From: Apiospora phragmitis
Lineage: Eukaryota; Ascomycota; Sordariomycetes; Amphisphaeriales; Apiosporaceae
DNA length: 64,000 bases
NCBI GenBank assembly: GCA_038363925.1
Contig: JAQQWL010000004.1
Location: forward strand, 1,116,001-1,180,000
Direction of reading: 5' to 3'
The position numbers were made by a program, and so were the translations under genes. Shown in pieces: positions 23,626-36,021 of this stretch (the first letter of the stretch is position 1; each line of letters begins with the position of its first letter). The notes beneath the pieces are model-generated. The model was not told the origin of the DNA, did not search any database, and saw only the letters and a list, made by a program, of their open reading frames with translations.

Positions 23626-23933
23626 GGGCCTCTGAAACGATGGCGGTGATGGTGATGAACTGGAGTCTGTCTGGGGTCGGAAGGATGGCGAGAGAACTCA
23701 GCTAGAAGATAGATACATGAAGGTACATACCTGCCAAAGGGACTGAGCCCAACTGCTAATACGGGAAGGGAATACCATTTGCTGGGGTCTGTCATATATA
23801 GTTGTCATACATAATTACCCGGCCATCTTTGGAATACCACCCTGCAAAGTAAGGGATAAGATGCAATGCCACATTCTGCATAAACACAGACATTCCCAGT
23901 CTTCGTCCTCATCTCAGCCGTTGTCCTTCACTC

Positions 23934-25633
23934 CTAATCAATGATAATATCAACGGCTATGAAGCCATTCTTGGGTGCGGGCACGATGCAGTCATGGTCG
24001 TATTCCACATCCTCCGCGGTAGTATTGACAAGCGTCGACCGAGGCAGCACCCGCAGCACCAGCTCGGCGATCATCAGGTACATCTCACAGTATGCGAGAT
24101 CCATTCCGAGGCAGATCCGACTTCCGCGGCTGAATGACAGCAACTTCTTCTCGAGGGCGTGGATCGGTTGTCCAGTGGAAAGCAGCCAGCGCTCGGGCTT
24201 GAACTCATGTGGATCGGGAACAGGGTGGGGTCCCGATTCTGTATCATGGCGGTCATGCCGATCGGGGTTCCCTTGGGGACGACGTAGTGAAAGTTGCCCT
24301 TGTTGTAAACTAGCTCCTCATCTGGCGCCTTTCTCGCTGATCTGTGGGCAATCCCTGGGGTAAGACGCAGGCCTTCCTGGATGGTAGCCCACAGATATGG
24401 GACTCGCTCCAGATCTGTCCATTTGGGGTTGACAAGGTCTGATTGATGTTTAGCTATTTCCTCCCGGTAGTCAGATGTTAACTGTAAATAACATACCGAT
24501 GCCTTCCAAAGCGGCTTCAAGGCGCCTCAACTTGGTGGGCTCAGAAAGCAGATGGTAGACAATGTACGAAAGGGTGGACGCAGTCGTCTCTGTGCCGGCC
24601 AGGAGCAAAATGAACCCTTCAGCGGCAAGTCGCCTCATGCACTTGTCTGACTCAGGTAGCAGAGGCGAGTCGAACAGTTCGGCGAAGACTCTTCCGTCCT
24701 CTTTATTGGAGATTGCTCGCTTGATATAACGCGGTATTTGCACCTGTTGCTGGTCGACTATGTTACGGATATTCTCGCCCTTGAATCTGGCAAAGTAAGG
24801 AGCCGCGTTGGCAAGGGCACCGACGCCAGGGACCCATCTGACGATGTGTCTGAGGATGTAGGCGGTTTTAAGGGTCGATCTGCGGGAAAATCAATTAGCC
24901 CCTTCTTCCGAAGAGTAAAGGGAATGATCAGGACATGTACACACTTAACCCAGGTTCCAAAGTTTGGCTCGAAGCCCTCCTGGTCAGTAAAGCCCATTGA
25001 CTCCCCAAAGCAGTATTGCGAGATGATGTCGGCTGTGTGGCAGTTGAGGACCTCTTTGACGTCGAACGCGCCACTTCTGGCACGCCGGAGCATTTTGTCC
25101 ACGGTGCGCACGGTGAAATCGCAAATCTCACCCTCCAGCTTGAGCATCTGAGCCCGGGAGAAATAACGGGCCATGGCACCCTTGCGGACACGGTGGACAT
25201 CGTGGGATATGGTAGCGAAGCCCGAGAGTGAGAGAGGCCCTGTAATGAACGCTATGTAGTGTTCCCATTTGTCCCGAGGTCGACTTCCTCCGGCATAAAT
25301 CTCGTCAAGCATGTCCGGATCAGCGCAATGGAGTTCGTGCGGATTGATCCTCACGATCGGACCTCGTATGACACGTCAGCATTGGAGCTAGTCTATGCTG
25401 TGGTATAAAAGGGGCTCACCATATTTGTGATGCATTGCTTTGATCCGGCGGGTGTATCTTCCATGGAGCCAGAAATCATAGTAAGCCTCGTACGCATAGG
25501 ACATAGAGGCGAGTCTGGGACCCGGGAATTTGTACAGAGGGTGGAATGGCGAGAGGTTGTACAGAGAGATGGCCAAGCGATAGAGCATATAAAGTCCGGC
25601 AAGTCGCATGATCGTCAGAAGGAATAACTCCAT
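23934..25633 (-). CDS. cytochrome P450 monooxygenase, one frame shift
   Basis: Four exons: 25633-25420, 25362-24945, 24849-24497 and 24438-23934; introns are 57, 95 and 58 bases with GT...AG ends. About 496 residues. There is an N-terminal membrane anchor, then the proline-rich hinge FPGPRLA. The I-helix oxygen-binding motif AGTETTAS, the ExxR motif EGLR (in IQEGLRLTPG), the PERW motif and the heme-cysteine loop FSRGSRICLG near 24120 are all present. The frame changes by one base near 24213-24217, just before the PERW segment. The protein resembles fungal secondary-metabolite P450s of the benzoate-hydroxylase-like clade. The substrate is unknown. Confidence 0.85.
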
Positions 25634-25707
25634 CTTTGCTGATGTGTCGAGGGGAAATACAACCTGTTAGCGTAGTGAAATCGTCAAGTAGGTGAGAAAC
25701 TCCGTAC

Positions 25708-25998
25708 CTAATCTGGAGCAATTCCCCGCTCAGGTGGGCGATTTAAGGCGATTAGCCCTCGAACAGTAGTTGTCGTCAATAGGACAAAAAAGCTGACGAC
25801 AGAACAACTGGTGATGGCTAGTCCTAACTGCGAAGTGTAACCAGTTGATCCCGGATTTTGTTTTGTCAATTCCACGAAGGTCTGAGAGAGAAGCAAGAGA
25901 GCCCTGATGACTGGGGAGAAAAGATGAAAGCCCAATTTGTACAAATAAGCAGGGTACCAATGCCGAGGCAAGTCAGGCTCGGCGGTGGCTACTTCCAT
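25708..25998 (-). CDS. small hydrophobic hypothetical protein
   Basis: 96 codons from an ATG at 25998. It has two hydrophobic stretches (FSPVIRALLLLSQTF and ITSCSVVSFFVLLTTTT), so a small membrane protein is possible. No homology is recognised. It could also be chance, since it lies directly upstream of the P450 in what should be promoter sequence. Confidence 0.2.
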   Translation of the reverse strand: MEVATAEPDLPRHWYPAYLYKLGFHLFSPVIRALLLLSQTFVELTKQNPGSTGYTSQLGLAITSCSVVSFFVLLTTTTVRGLIALNRPPERGIAPD

Positions 25999-26801
25999 AT
26001 CATCCAGAGGTGAATGTACGTGACTGCTTACTTCCCAATGAAGTAATCCCTTCCTAATCAGTCATTCAGTGGGTGCTGGACATGCTGCTCCCCACATTCC
26101 TGTGGAACCTGCAGATAGGTAAAGTGCATTCAGGTAATCGTGATGATCCTATCCGTTGCTACTTCCGCTGCCATCTAGTTCAGGCCATTCATCGGTTCCA
26201 TCCACCTGCCGTGCTGCAAAGTCCGGGCCATCTGGTAGCTGATAAATCGGCAGGAGGATCCTCGTATCACATATCTGGAATACGGGTCATCTGAATGTAT
26301 GCCCCTTTCCAAGTCTAGGGGTGAATAGAAGCCCTGATTGGTTCTTGTTCACGCCCCTAGTGCCATTGTATCAAGCCAAATCCGAGTAGCCAATACGTAT
26401 CGCACATGGAGTTCGAGATATAAAGCTTTCTGTCTCTCGGAGTTTGGAGAGGGCAGTGACGGCTCAGAGTGCAGATATATGTACGGGCAGTGATATTCTG
26501 CACCTCAAAATTGATCTGTTGTAACACCGGCGTTATGTTCACGAAATCATAACCGATGTTGCTAACGGACAGTCTAGCATAACTTCAATGCCGAGCCAAA
26601 CCTCCACGTTCTTGAGACCCACTTGTCCCTCCCCGCACTTCAAGCCAGTTTGAGCTGACATTGCACCGGCTGACCGGCAATCCTAGTTCCTGTCAAACCC
26701 TGCCTGGGAAGTAAACATAGATAAACACAATACTGTAAGAACCAAGCAGACGACCGCGAGGAGAGGTCAAAAAGAAAATGGGAAGAAAAATAAAATTGAG
26801 A
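25999..26801. other. intergenic, no gene seen
   Basis: No supported gene. The segment ends with the T-rich terminator (minus strand) of the second tRNA-Ser gene. Confidence 0.45.
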
Positions 26802-26909
26802 CGACGCGAGCAGGATTTGAACCTGCGCTCCCGAAGGAAATAGATACCTAGAATCAGACTTATGGACTCAATTCTAGTCTATCGCATTAGACCACTCTGC
26901 CATCGCGCC
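26802..26909 (-). tRNA. tRNA-Ser (anticodon AGA) with 26-base intron, second copy
   Basis: The mature part is identical to the copy at 16518-16619 except at position 3 of the acceptor stem, where GGCGCGA replaces GGTGCGA and turns a wobble pair into a Watson-Crick pair. The intron is 26 bases and differs from the first copy in its middle, while both start TTGA and end GATTCTAGGT. The anticodon is AGA. A T-rich stop follows on the minus strand at about 26775-26790. Confidence 0.9.
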
Positions 26910-27649
26910 TCCTTGGGCTTTGTAGTATAGATGATAGAGAGATCCCATATGCGTGATCATATAGGTTCAAGATAGATGAGAGTCGGAACCGCACTAATCA
27001 GCCTTTGAAATAGTTTGACATGTTGCAGGCAGGCCTTTGCGATTTAGAACATTGAAGTGTTCCAGAACACGGGCTGTGCGCAACGCTATTTCAACTACAC
27101 ACATCACGGCTAACCTGACCTGGGGTGTTGCACTTGTTCCAGTACTGAGCTTGTAAATCAAATTGTAAAATGAAAGCGAAAGCATTCCTATTCGTAACTC
27201 ATCTTCCCTCTTTATCATATCTTGTTCCCTTGTCCAATGTCTTCCCCGAGTTCTGGTGGATTTTCGCAGTTTTTTTTATTGCTCTGTCAGAGTTTCAATC
27301 TAGGCCGAGATAGGTTAGACGAATTTCTGTACCCCTTTATCCAGAAGGCCATCCGTCGGCTTTACCCCCTTTACGTGATCTTGCTTGTTACACTCGATGA
27401 CCAATCTGTCCTCCAATCACCATAGCACTATTAGCTTCCGCATGGCGCATCGCCAAAAGCCATACCGAGGATCTGCGAAATCTTCCAGACGGTTGGGATA
27501 CCCGGCCTCGATTAGGTTTTAACCACGTGCTCGCTCACGCGCGATCATTAGGGTAACTCGCCATAAATTATGGTTAATCGGCTGTTGTTCATGTACTACC
27601 TTGTCCGCCTGTTCGAGAAGCGGCAGCCCAGGGCGCAGACCTGGCGAAA
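26910..27649. other. intergenic, no gene seen
   Basis: Short open frames only. No motif, repeat or RNA gene was recognised. Confidence 0.45.
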
Positions 27650-28120
27650 TTATGCGCAAACACTTTTAGGGAGTGACACAGGATTACTTACATGCCTTGG
27701 CCCATGGCCTCCTGGACTGAGGGTGACGGTGTGTGGATCTGGTACTCTATGAATATGCCAAATCTGTCCCGGGGAGCTTATTCGTTCTAGAAATTCTCTG
27801 ACCTCGTCGAGCTTGAAGGCGATATGGGGGAAGGCATCCACGGTAGTGAAGTCCCCGTGCAAATCAAGGATAGGTCGCGGCCGGTCCTCGCTCTCCGAGT
27901 CATTGCCCGACATGATGAACTTGACCAAGAAATCGAGCGTGTCAAAGGAAAGATCAGGATCAGGGGGAAGAAAACAGCAGGATGCACTGGGATTGATACC
28001 GTGGAAGTTGAAACGCGGAGGCTGAGTTTTGATAATCCAATGAATGACCAGGCTGTTTATATAGTAGCCTGTATCGTACTTATCTCTCTGTCTTGTGATA
28101 TATGCGAACTAGAGAATTGG
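27650..28120 (-). pseudogene. unrecognised open frame, possible gene remnant
   Basis: A minus-strand frame is open for about 157 codons and reads like protein (KYDTGYYINSLVIHWIIKTQ, then RPRPILDLHGDFTTVDAFPH and FKLDEVREFLERI). It starts without an ATG; the only ATG is in the middle (MSGNDSESED). Further upstream on the same strand (about 28530-28390) another short protein-like frame exists (FLSKLFNDAFSVNMLFDAND), so both may be exons of one decayed gene. Family not recognised. Confidence 0.25.
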
Positions 28121-29534
28121 TTCAGGTAAAACTTTTAACATGGATATGGCTCATGATGTCAAATGCTTGCGAATGATACCACCATCTCGATGATTGCCCA
28201 TAACGCCCAAGCCACTAATATGACCTTCATCAATTAAATATCAAACCTACAGTATAAGCAAGCGTTCCAGCAAATAGGATTAGCTCTCTATACCTGTGAA
28301 CCGCGATAGCAAATATAACAATATATCCACAACGTGGGCTCAATAACTTGAGTCACTAGTCTCTGCCAGGACAGATAAACACCGAATTATATGGGGAGGG
28401 TGTTGACGACCCAAAGATTTTCAATTGGAGGAAAGCATCTGAGATCATTGGCGTCAAACAGCATGTTAACACTGAAGGCATCATTGAATAACTTGGAAAG
28501 AAATTCAATACACCGACCATTCTCCGTCCTGACCGTATTTCACACCGACCGTACCCAATCTGCAGCTATGCACGGATCTTGCCAGCTGTTCATGAAGTAC
28601 GGTCAGTGGAATACTGCGGTTCTTATGGTCAGTGTGCCAAGTCTCCTCAGAAATACCACTAGCTTCCTGATCCACGACCCGAGTAGAGAAGGTTGACTAC
28701 TCCTTCATGGTACAGCAACGAGAAATAAAACAGTTATAGACAGTAAGAACTCGGATATGATAATTATCCTACTATCAACCTGAATTTCAGAGACAGGTCT
28801 CCATTGTCAGGTGAAGACCATTCGAGTTCCTTTGGTCCGTTTTGCTAGGGCGGTTTCGCTATCTGAAGAAAGATACGACTTGGTGTGATGCTGGATTTGA
28901 ACAACACATTCAAGCATCATTATCTTCACGACCGAATCGTTGCTTTTCGGTACCAGGCCTAAACCAAAAGAATAATGTTCATTGGACTAATAACCGCAAG
29001 ATCTTAGCAGCTGGGAGGTGTATATATACCTGACACATAGATCGGCCTCGGGGCCGGGCCCTAGAGGACCCGAACCGCCTAGCTCCTCCGCGCCGCGAGA
29101 TGAAGATCTGCCGATGCGGTCTGCCTTGCCTATCTCGGCTGCCCGTCGGTGCGGGGAACGACTCGAGTCGTGTCCCGTTCTGGGCAGTACTTTGCAGACT
29201 TTAAGCTTGGCGCTGGTTGGCTGTATGTAACGAACCTACCCACGCCACGCGAAACCCAGTCACGACGTGTCCAGATGTACGATGATGGGCTGAAGGATGC
29301 AGGGGACATGATTCAGTAAATTAGAATTGCGGCTCGCAAGTGCGGAGCGAACCACGGGATATCGCGTGCAGTTCCACTCCCCCCTTTCCGGGTTATCGGG
29401 GCGGGAACAGGATCGAAAATAATAGACAGTGTAAGCGACATGTATATATATGTAGGGGTCGGGAAGGCTAAAACAGATCTCGGAAGGCTTTACCACTCAC
29501 CAGGTCTTCTCCATCCCTACACCAAACCTTTGCC
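28121..29534. other. intergenic, lipase promoter side
   Basis: Apart from the possible exon at 28390-28530 noted for the previous entry, nothing is supported. The last part should hold the lipase promoter. Confidence 0.45.
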
Positions 29535-30904
29535 ATGCTTCTCCTCCTCCCGTTCCTATGGGCCTCCCAGGCGGCATCTGCCGCCGTGTTGGCCCCGTCC
29601 CCCAACGCCGCCAACCCGGCTTGTGACGCCAACTGCATGGAAGCCTTCGAGGCCGCGCTGGCCACCGAGCGAGCCATGTGGGCAACCCCCAACTTCGCCG
29701 ACGACCCGTTCTACACGACCCCGACCAACTTCACCGGCGCGAAGCCCGGCGACCTGCTGCGCTGGCAGGACCTCACAGCGGAGCAGCTGGCGACCAACTG
29801 GACCAAGATCCCCGGCGGCATGTCGCTCTCGCGCTTCCTGTACGTGACCGAGGACGTCGACCGCCAGCCGCTCCCGGCCAGCGCCTTCGTCCTCCTGCCC
29901 CTCGCCCCGCCCAAGGACGGGGACAAGTACAACACGCTGGCCTGGACCCACGGCACGGCCGGGCGCGCCCGCCAGTGCGCCCCCAGCAACAACCAGCAGC
30001 TCTACTACGAGTGGCTGGGCCCCTTCTTCCACGCTGCGCAGGGCTACGCCGTCGTCGCGCCGGACTACGCCGGCCAGGGCACCGAGATCCGCGCCGGGTT
30101 CCACTATGAGGCCGGGTATATGCACGCCGCGGACGTGGCTTACTCCCTCGTCGCCGCGCGCAAAGTTATCGGCCACCTCTTGTCCAAGGAGTGGGTTGTG
30201 GCCGGTCACAGTGAGGGCGGCATGACGGCGTGGCGCACCAACGAGCGCCTCGCTATGCCCGACCAGAAGGAGTTGCTCAAGGCCGGCAAGTTCCTGGGCG
30301 CTGTCGCGGGCTCTCCCGCTCTCCGTCCCGGGCAGCTCATCCCCGGTCCATCGAGCTCGCCAACGGCGGTCCGCTCGGCGCCCCGGTATCCGTCTACCTC
30401 CTGCAAAACATGGTGCAGATCTACCCGGAGCTGAAACTGGAGGAGATCCTGACGGAGCGGGCCCTGGGTCTACTCCGGCTGCTGGACCAGGGCTGCCTCG
30501 ACACGGGCGTCGCCCTGTTCGCCAACATGACGGCGGCCGAGACCTACAAGAGCACGGCCTGGCTGACGAGCCCGCAGTTCGCCGACTGGCAGACGCGGTA
30601 CAACGGCGCCGGCCCCCACGCCCTGGCCGCGCCCATGCTCGTCGTTCAGGGCATAGCCGACTCGCTCACGTACGCTGCTAACTGCGAGTGGGACTTCAAC
30701 CAGACCTGCGCCGCCTTCCCCGAGTCTAGCGTCGAGATGTACCTGGTGCCCGAGCTCGGCCACGGGCCCGGCTTCCAGGCCGGCCAGCCCTACTTCAGCG
30801 CCTGGATCGCTCGGCTGTTCGAGGGGAAGAACCCCGATTCTGGCTGCAAGAAGGTCACGGCGAAGCCGGTTAACTTCCGGTACCAGCACGGCAGGACAGG
30901 CTGA
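29535..30904 (+). CDS. secreted lipase (LIP family), one frame shift
   Basis: About 456 residues, single exon. An N-terminal signal peptide (LLLLPFLWASQAASAAV) is followed by an alpha/beta hydrolase of the fungal secretory lipase family. Motifs: TLAWTHGTAGRA near residue 136, VVAPDYAGQGT, nucleophile motif GHSEGG near 30206, then GIADSLT (likely acid residue) and ELGHGPGF (likely catalytic histidine) near 30760. Several N-glycosylation sequons and cysteines fit a secreted protein. The frame changes by one base in a C-run at 30341-30344, between the nucleophile and the acid residue; both halves are otherwise open. Convergent with the BBE-like oxidase. Confidence 0.82.
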
Positions 30905-31324
30905 ACTAATTCTCGTTCCTCGATCGCTGTGTCCACTGAGATGGAGCTTTCCCTGTTTACATTAACACTATCACGGGAATGTGACACTGCAGCGATGCAC
31001 GGAGACTGACAATCAAGGGGGAAAGATGTACGGATAGCGAACAGCTTGGGTGTGGCACGGAGAAGTGTAATATAATTAACTAAGTACCTGATCAAAACAT
31101 AGTATTGGAATAGCCAGAGAGTGATGCTGACACAACCTGATTTCTGCCAAGTACCTCGAATAATCAAAATTGGGAAAACCCAATGAGCATGAGGTGATTC
31201 AGAGACACTCGAGTGTGCAGTGGAAGAAATTAGACTATTTTGCTTTTGATTCGATGCTAAACTACCTTAACAACCGACAGAGTCCTAAAGAACAGGCTAC
31301 CAATTCTAATGCAAATATCAATCC
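30905..31324. other. convergent spacer
   Basis: The 3' regions of the lipase (plus) and BBE-like oxidase (minus). Nothing else seen. Confidence 0.5.
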
Positions 31325-32833
31325 TCAAGCTCGAAATATCTTAAACCCACCCGGCACCCGCTTCTGAAACACCCCCTCCGGATCGTACTTCCTCGACACC
31401 ACCTTCAGCCTCTCCACAGCCTCCGCCCCATAGCTCGCCAGCGGATTCTGCGACGGATCGCAGTAGTTGAGATAGAGCCAGCGGGTCCCCGCATCCAGCG
31501 CCGCCGCCGCCGCCTCGACGTCGCCGAACGCGACCTCGATATGCGGCGCCGCGGCCGCGTGCAGCTGCGGCGTGTCGAACTCGGCCATGATCAGGAACAT
31601 GCACGAGTCGTGCGGCACGTCGCCCAGGCCCATCGTGTCCAGGGCGCGCGCCCGCGACTGCGTCCCGATGTTCTTCAGCACGGGCTGGATCACGTACCCG
31701 AGGGAGAACTTGGCGTCCGCCGGGGCTAGGTCGCGCACGGCCTGTGTGAGCTGCGCGGATCGCGCATGCGTCTTCTTCACGAGGGCCTCGTCATACTTGA
31801 AGCAGAGCGTCCGCCAGGCGGTACTAGTCGTTCATCATCGTCAGTCAAACGTTGGCCCTCGGTTATTCTACAACAACAAACATGTGTGGACTTACTATTT
31901 CCCGTTTGGTACCTTGATGGAGCTGGCAATTTTATATATCGAGGTCGAGCCCATTTGTGCGAAGTTTGAAGGGACCTCCAAGGTCTTTTGGTACATCTTT
32001 GCCTCCGCATCGCCGTCGAGACCCATGAGCACCGACATCCACGACACCTCATCTCTGGCCGAGTCGTAGGTCCAAAAGAGCATGAAGGCGCCACTTGGAT
32101 CCTTGGATGCATGGTGCATGTAGTCCCCATAGGCCTCGAGTAGGGCCGGTCCGGCCTCGTCCGAGTACATGGCGAACCCGCCCCAGCAGGTCTTGGCCTC
32201 GAACGTCTCGAGGTCGAAGCGGGTGACGACGCCGAAGTTGTTGCCGCCGCCCTTGAGCGCGTGGTACAGATCCGGGTTGTTGTCCTTGTCCGCCTCGACG
32301 ATGCGGCCGTCGCCGAGAACGACCTCGTACCGAACCACCGAGTCGCACGCGAGCCCCGTCCGGCAGTTGTGGAACGACAGCCCCCCGCCGGTCAGGTACC
32401 CGCCCACCCCGACATCGCCGACGCGGCCGCCCGTGACCATGCGCCCCTGCTTCTCCACCACGGGATAGACGTCGTTCCACTTGGCGCCCGGCTGGACGGC
32501 GGCCAGCCGCGTGGCGGGGTCGTACGTCGTCGTCCGCATGCGGCCGAGGTCGATGGTGACGCCCTCGGTGATGTTGCTCGCGCCCGGCCACCACATGTGC
32601 CCGCCGCTGCGGATGGCGAACTGGGCCCCCGGCACCGCGACAATGGCCTTGACGGTCCGCGACACCTCGTCGGTCGTGCGCGGCTGCACGATGGCCCAGG
32701 ACCGCAGGCGGGCGCCGAGTGACCAGTACGTGTCGATGCGCATCGAATAGAGGGGCTTTTCGGGGGGGAGCAGGACCCCGCCAAGGCCCGCATCCCGGAT
32801 GCTAGCTATCACGGATTCTCGGGTAGATGCCAT
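31325..32833 (-). CDS. FAD-linked oxidase, berberine-bridge-enzyme-like
   Basis: Exons 32833-31896 and 31823-31325 with a 72-base intron; 478 residues. The FAD-binding PCMH domain occupies the N-terminal half: IRSGGHMWWPGAS near residue 75, with the histidine that binds FAD covalently in this family; GVTIDLGRM; GGYLTGGGLSFH; then GLACDSVVRYEVVLGDG. The C-terminal BBE segment is complete (LNYCDPSQNPLASYG, then YDPEGVFQK). No signal peptide is evident, so an intracellular location is likely. Such oxidases act on small molecules in secondary metabolism. It is intact, whereas a relative at 46362-47919 is broken. It diverges from the LaeA-like methyltransferase gene, 0.54 kb away. Confidence 0.93.
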
Positions 32834-33377
32834 TGCCAGAAGAAGGAGTTAGTGTTGGTGAAGCAAATACCGTTGGGCATTTTGCGGCCGAAGTATATAC
32901 ACATGCTAGACATGAAGTCGGCTGCTGACTTAGCATGAGGGGCTCACAGCGTTGCACAATGCTACGCTTCTAAAACCAGAACGTTAATAATGGGGTCGCT
33001 TTTATCGTACGATCCATAACAGTAAAATTGCGGGTCAGCCGCGGCACAGGAGATAACCTTCCGTCTTGGCCCTGGGTGAAAAGGGCCATGTTTCTCGAGC
33101 TGGAAGAGCTAGCTCTGTACTATAGAGATCTATACGCAACGTTCAAATGCCGAAGATAGATGACCCAGCACGCCGGTAGCGATTACGGCGGTGGCGGTGA
33201 TGCATGGAAACTTATTGGTCGGTTGGTTCACTCGCGTCACCGAGACACATATTTTTGTCTACAAAGTTTTTTGAACTGACCAGGCCGCCTACCGAATCCT
33301 TCGTACTTGAAACATCTTCGGAATAACATCCGCAGAGGGGCAGGACAACTCAAGAGGCTCAAAACCGGAACGTGCCC
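32834..33377. promoter_or_regulatory. divergent spacer, oxidase and methyltransferase promoters
   Basis: The two start codons face away from each other across 544 bases. No regulatory motif was recognised. Confidence 0.5.
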
Positions 33378-35469
33378 ATGTCGTATCCCTGGTCTGTCAC
33401 CCAATTCCCGCACGAGGAGCCAGCCAATGATAATTCGACGATGAACCCAGGCGGCGGCGGGGAACCTGGACAGGGGTGGATGCCGCAAGAGCATGAAGCG
33501 GAGCAGCACGAGTTGTCGTACGAGTCGTACCCGAACATTCAAACGCAACAACTAGGACAGCTTTCTACTACGGCTCCTTCGGCACAGTATAGTAGTACTG
33601 GATGGTCGACGATTGGCTATACGCAAGGCCACGTCACGCCGCAACAGTATTATAGCCCGGGTTACACTGCTCCACCTGCCTCGTCCTCCTTCGCGATCGG
33701 ACCGGGATTGATCGGCCCAGGCCAGTTCCCGCCCAATCCAATTTTCCAGCCTGATACCATCTGGTCCGCGTCCGGCCCCAGAGTATTTCCCATTAACTTC
33801 GCACCACCGCCTGCTCCCGAGCCAATCACATCCCTACCGCAGAACCAGGGGCCCGATTATTCGGGCGCCAACGTAGCGTCGGCACAGGCCGATAATTCTA
33901 CCGCGCCATCTCAAGAGCCGAAGCTAATTCCCGGCAGTATGGACTGGCCGGAAGGTCTCTACTGGCCACCGGAGCTAGACCGTACTGCCACAGGCGGGTC
34001 CGTGCTGGAAGCGGGCTCGGTCGCCGAAGAGCTCGGCCGAACTTACCAAGGCTACAAAGAGGGACGGTACTTCCTCCCCAATGACGCCGTGAGAAAAACC
34101 CCGTTCAACTTTATTCTCTTTCTTCTAAGAGGTTTTATGAAAACATTACGAATGGGCTAACTCGATTATGTACCTAGGCAGAGCAAGATCGGCTGGACTT
34201 CCAACACGCCGGATGGATGGTCTTGACAGGCGGGAACCTGTCTTTCGCGCCCATAGCCGAAGAACCTGAGCGGGTATTAGATGTCGCGACTGGGACGGCG
34301 ATCTGGGCTGTGGAATATGGTCAGTGTCATTTGAGTACTTCACAGCACTGCCATGCTATCATTACTTTATTGACGGGATTTGGTGGGATAATATGACAGC
34401 CAAGCATCACCCCAGTACCACTGTAATCGGAACCGACCTCAGCACCATCCAGCCCGCCAACGCGCCGGCGAACTGCGAGTTCCTCAAAGACGACGCCGAG
34501 GCCGAGTGGGTCTTCTCCGAGCCGTTCGACTACGTGCACCTGAGGTTCATATTCACATGTTTCGATGACCCCTTCAAGGTGTTCCGCTCCGTGTTCGACA
34601 ATCTGAAACCCGGGGGCTGGATCGAGATTCACGACACTGAGGCCCAACCCCAGCGAGTCGATGGGTCTACCGAAGGTGAGTAACTGCCAGCCTCATTGCC
34701 ATCTTATTCTTCTTCAGCCCCGAGATAGCTTAGGAATGGCTTGCTGACTGGAATTCGATTATAGGCATGGCGTTGCAGCGGTGGGCAGATGCTGTTATCG
34801 CCGGAGCTGCCAGTATGGGCCGGGATATCGAGGTATCGCACCGCTACCGGGACTGGTTGGTAGAAGCCGGCTGTACGTGAAATACCCTCCAAATGCATAA
34901 TTAATACTTCATGGGGCTCTCTCTTCCCGTTCCTCAACCCATTCATTCCCCCTTTTATCAGACCTTATTGTACATGGCCGAGGGCACGTCCCCCCACCAC
35001 TTACTGACGATGGTAATATAGTCGTCGACGTCGAAGAGAGAAAGCTCATGTGGCCCTGCAACCCGTGGCCGACGCACCCGCGGCTCCGCCGCGCCGGGCT
35101 CTACCAGCAGACCAACATGTGCGAGGGCGTCCTGCTGACGGCGTGGAAAATGCTGCGGGCCGCGGGCCTCTCGCCCGTCGAGGCGCAGACGCTGATTGAC
35201 GCGGCCAAGGCCGAGGTGCTGGACCAGAGGAACCACATCTACCACATTACGTGAGCCTCAGCACCCCCATTACACCGTAGTAGTCCAGATTATTTTACAA
35301 GACCGGATTATAAAGTGCAGACGACCACCAAAGTAGGAAGGGGGTTTGGTTTGGTTGGGCGGTTTTGTCATGTTGCTCAGATTGCTGACTTTTCAATTCG
35401 ACATGTAGTTATATCGTCACGGGTAGGAAGCCCAACATATCCGAGACCAATATGATAGGCGGCATGTAA
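33378..35469 (+). CDS. LaeA-like SAM-dependent methyltransferase with long N-terminal extension
   Basis: Six exons: 33378-34088, 34178-34319, 34400-34675, 34765-34872, 35022-35250 and 35409-35469; 508 residues. The first about 190 residues are low-complexity, rich in P, Q, S and G. The domain then has GRTYQGYKEGRYFLPND (typical entry of the LaeA-like group), VLDVATGTAIWAVEY (SAM motif I), VIGTDLS, and NLKPGGWIEIHD (motif III). The small last exon restores the usual ending (YIVTGRKP). LaeA-like proteins are nuclear or cytoplasmic and influence secondary metabolism, or act on small molecules; which applies here is not shown. The frame is intact. Confidence 0.88.
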
Positions 35470-36021
35470 TTCTCCATCCGATAATGCAACAGCTTCGATG
35501 TGTGTCTCGGTGGTCTTTGCTTTCCCGGATTTATTTTGGCTTTTTTTTGTGCCAAGAGACAGCCATCATAATCATCGGTCCCCAAGCCTTTGGGGAATTG
35601 CAGAATAGATTGCACATGATTAGACGGTAATGACAGGTTCTTAGCTAGGCACGAGGAAGTACAGTATTGGCCCAAAGGCACCCCACGCACACGGATAGTA
35701 CTCACCAGGAAAGCGAATTTATCAAGTCACACTGGGCCTGGGCAATAATTAGCTAAAAGCTGGGACAGCAGAATTGGTTAGAGAATGTGGTTTATTCTTG
35801 TTGGGTTTTGGCAAATACGCGAAACGTCTGTGAATCCGTCCCTACTCCGTATTATGAATGAAGGTAACACATCGATCTCTCTATCAGTGCTTTGCTCGCC
35901 CTCGTTGGCAATGATGCCATCGCTCTCCTATGCACGCCAACGCTACCAAACGCACCATCGTCAACCTTGGGTGACTAGACTAAAGTCATGCCTCCCCACT
36001 TCGCGTCCCCTGAGCACAACT
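35470..36021. other. intergenic, no gene seen
   Basis: Short frames only. This is the convergent 3' region between the methyltransferase and the small secreted protein. Confidence 0.45.
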
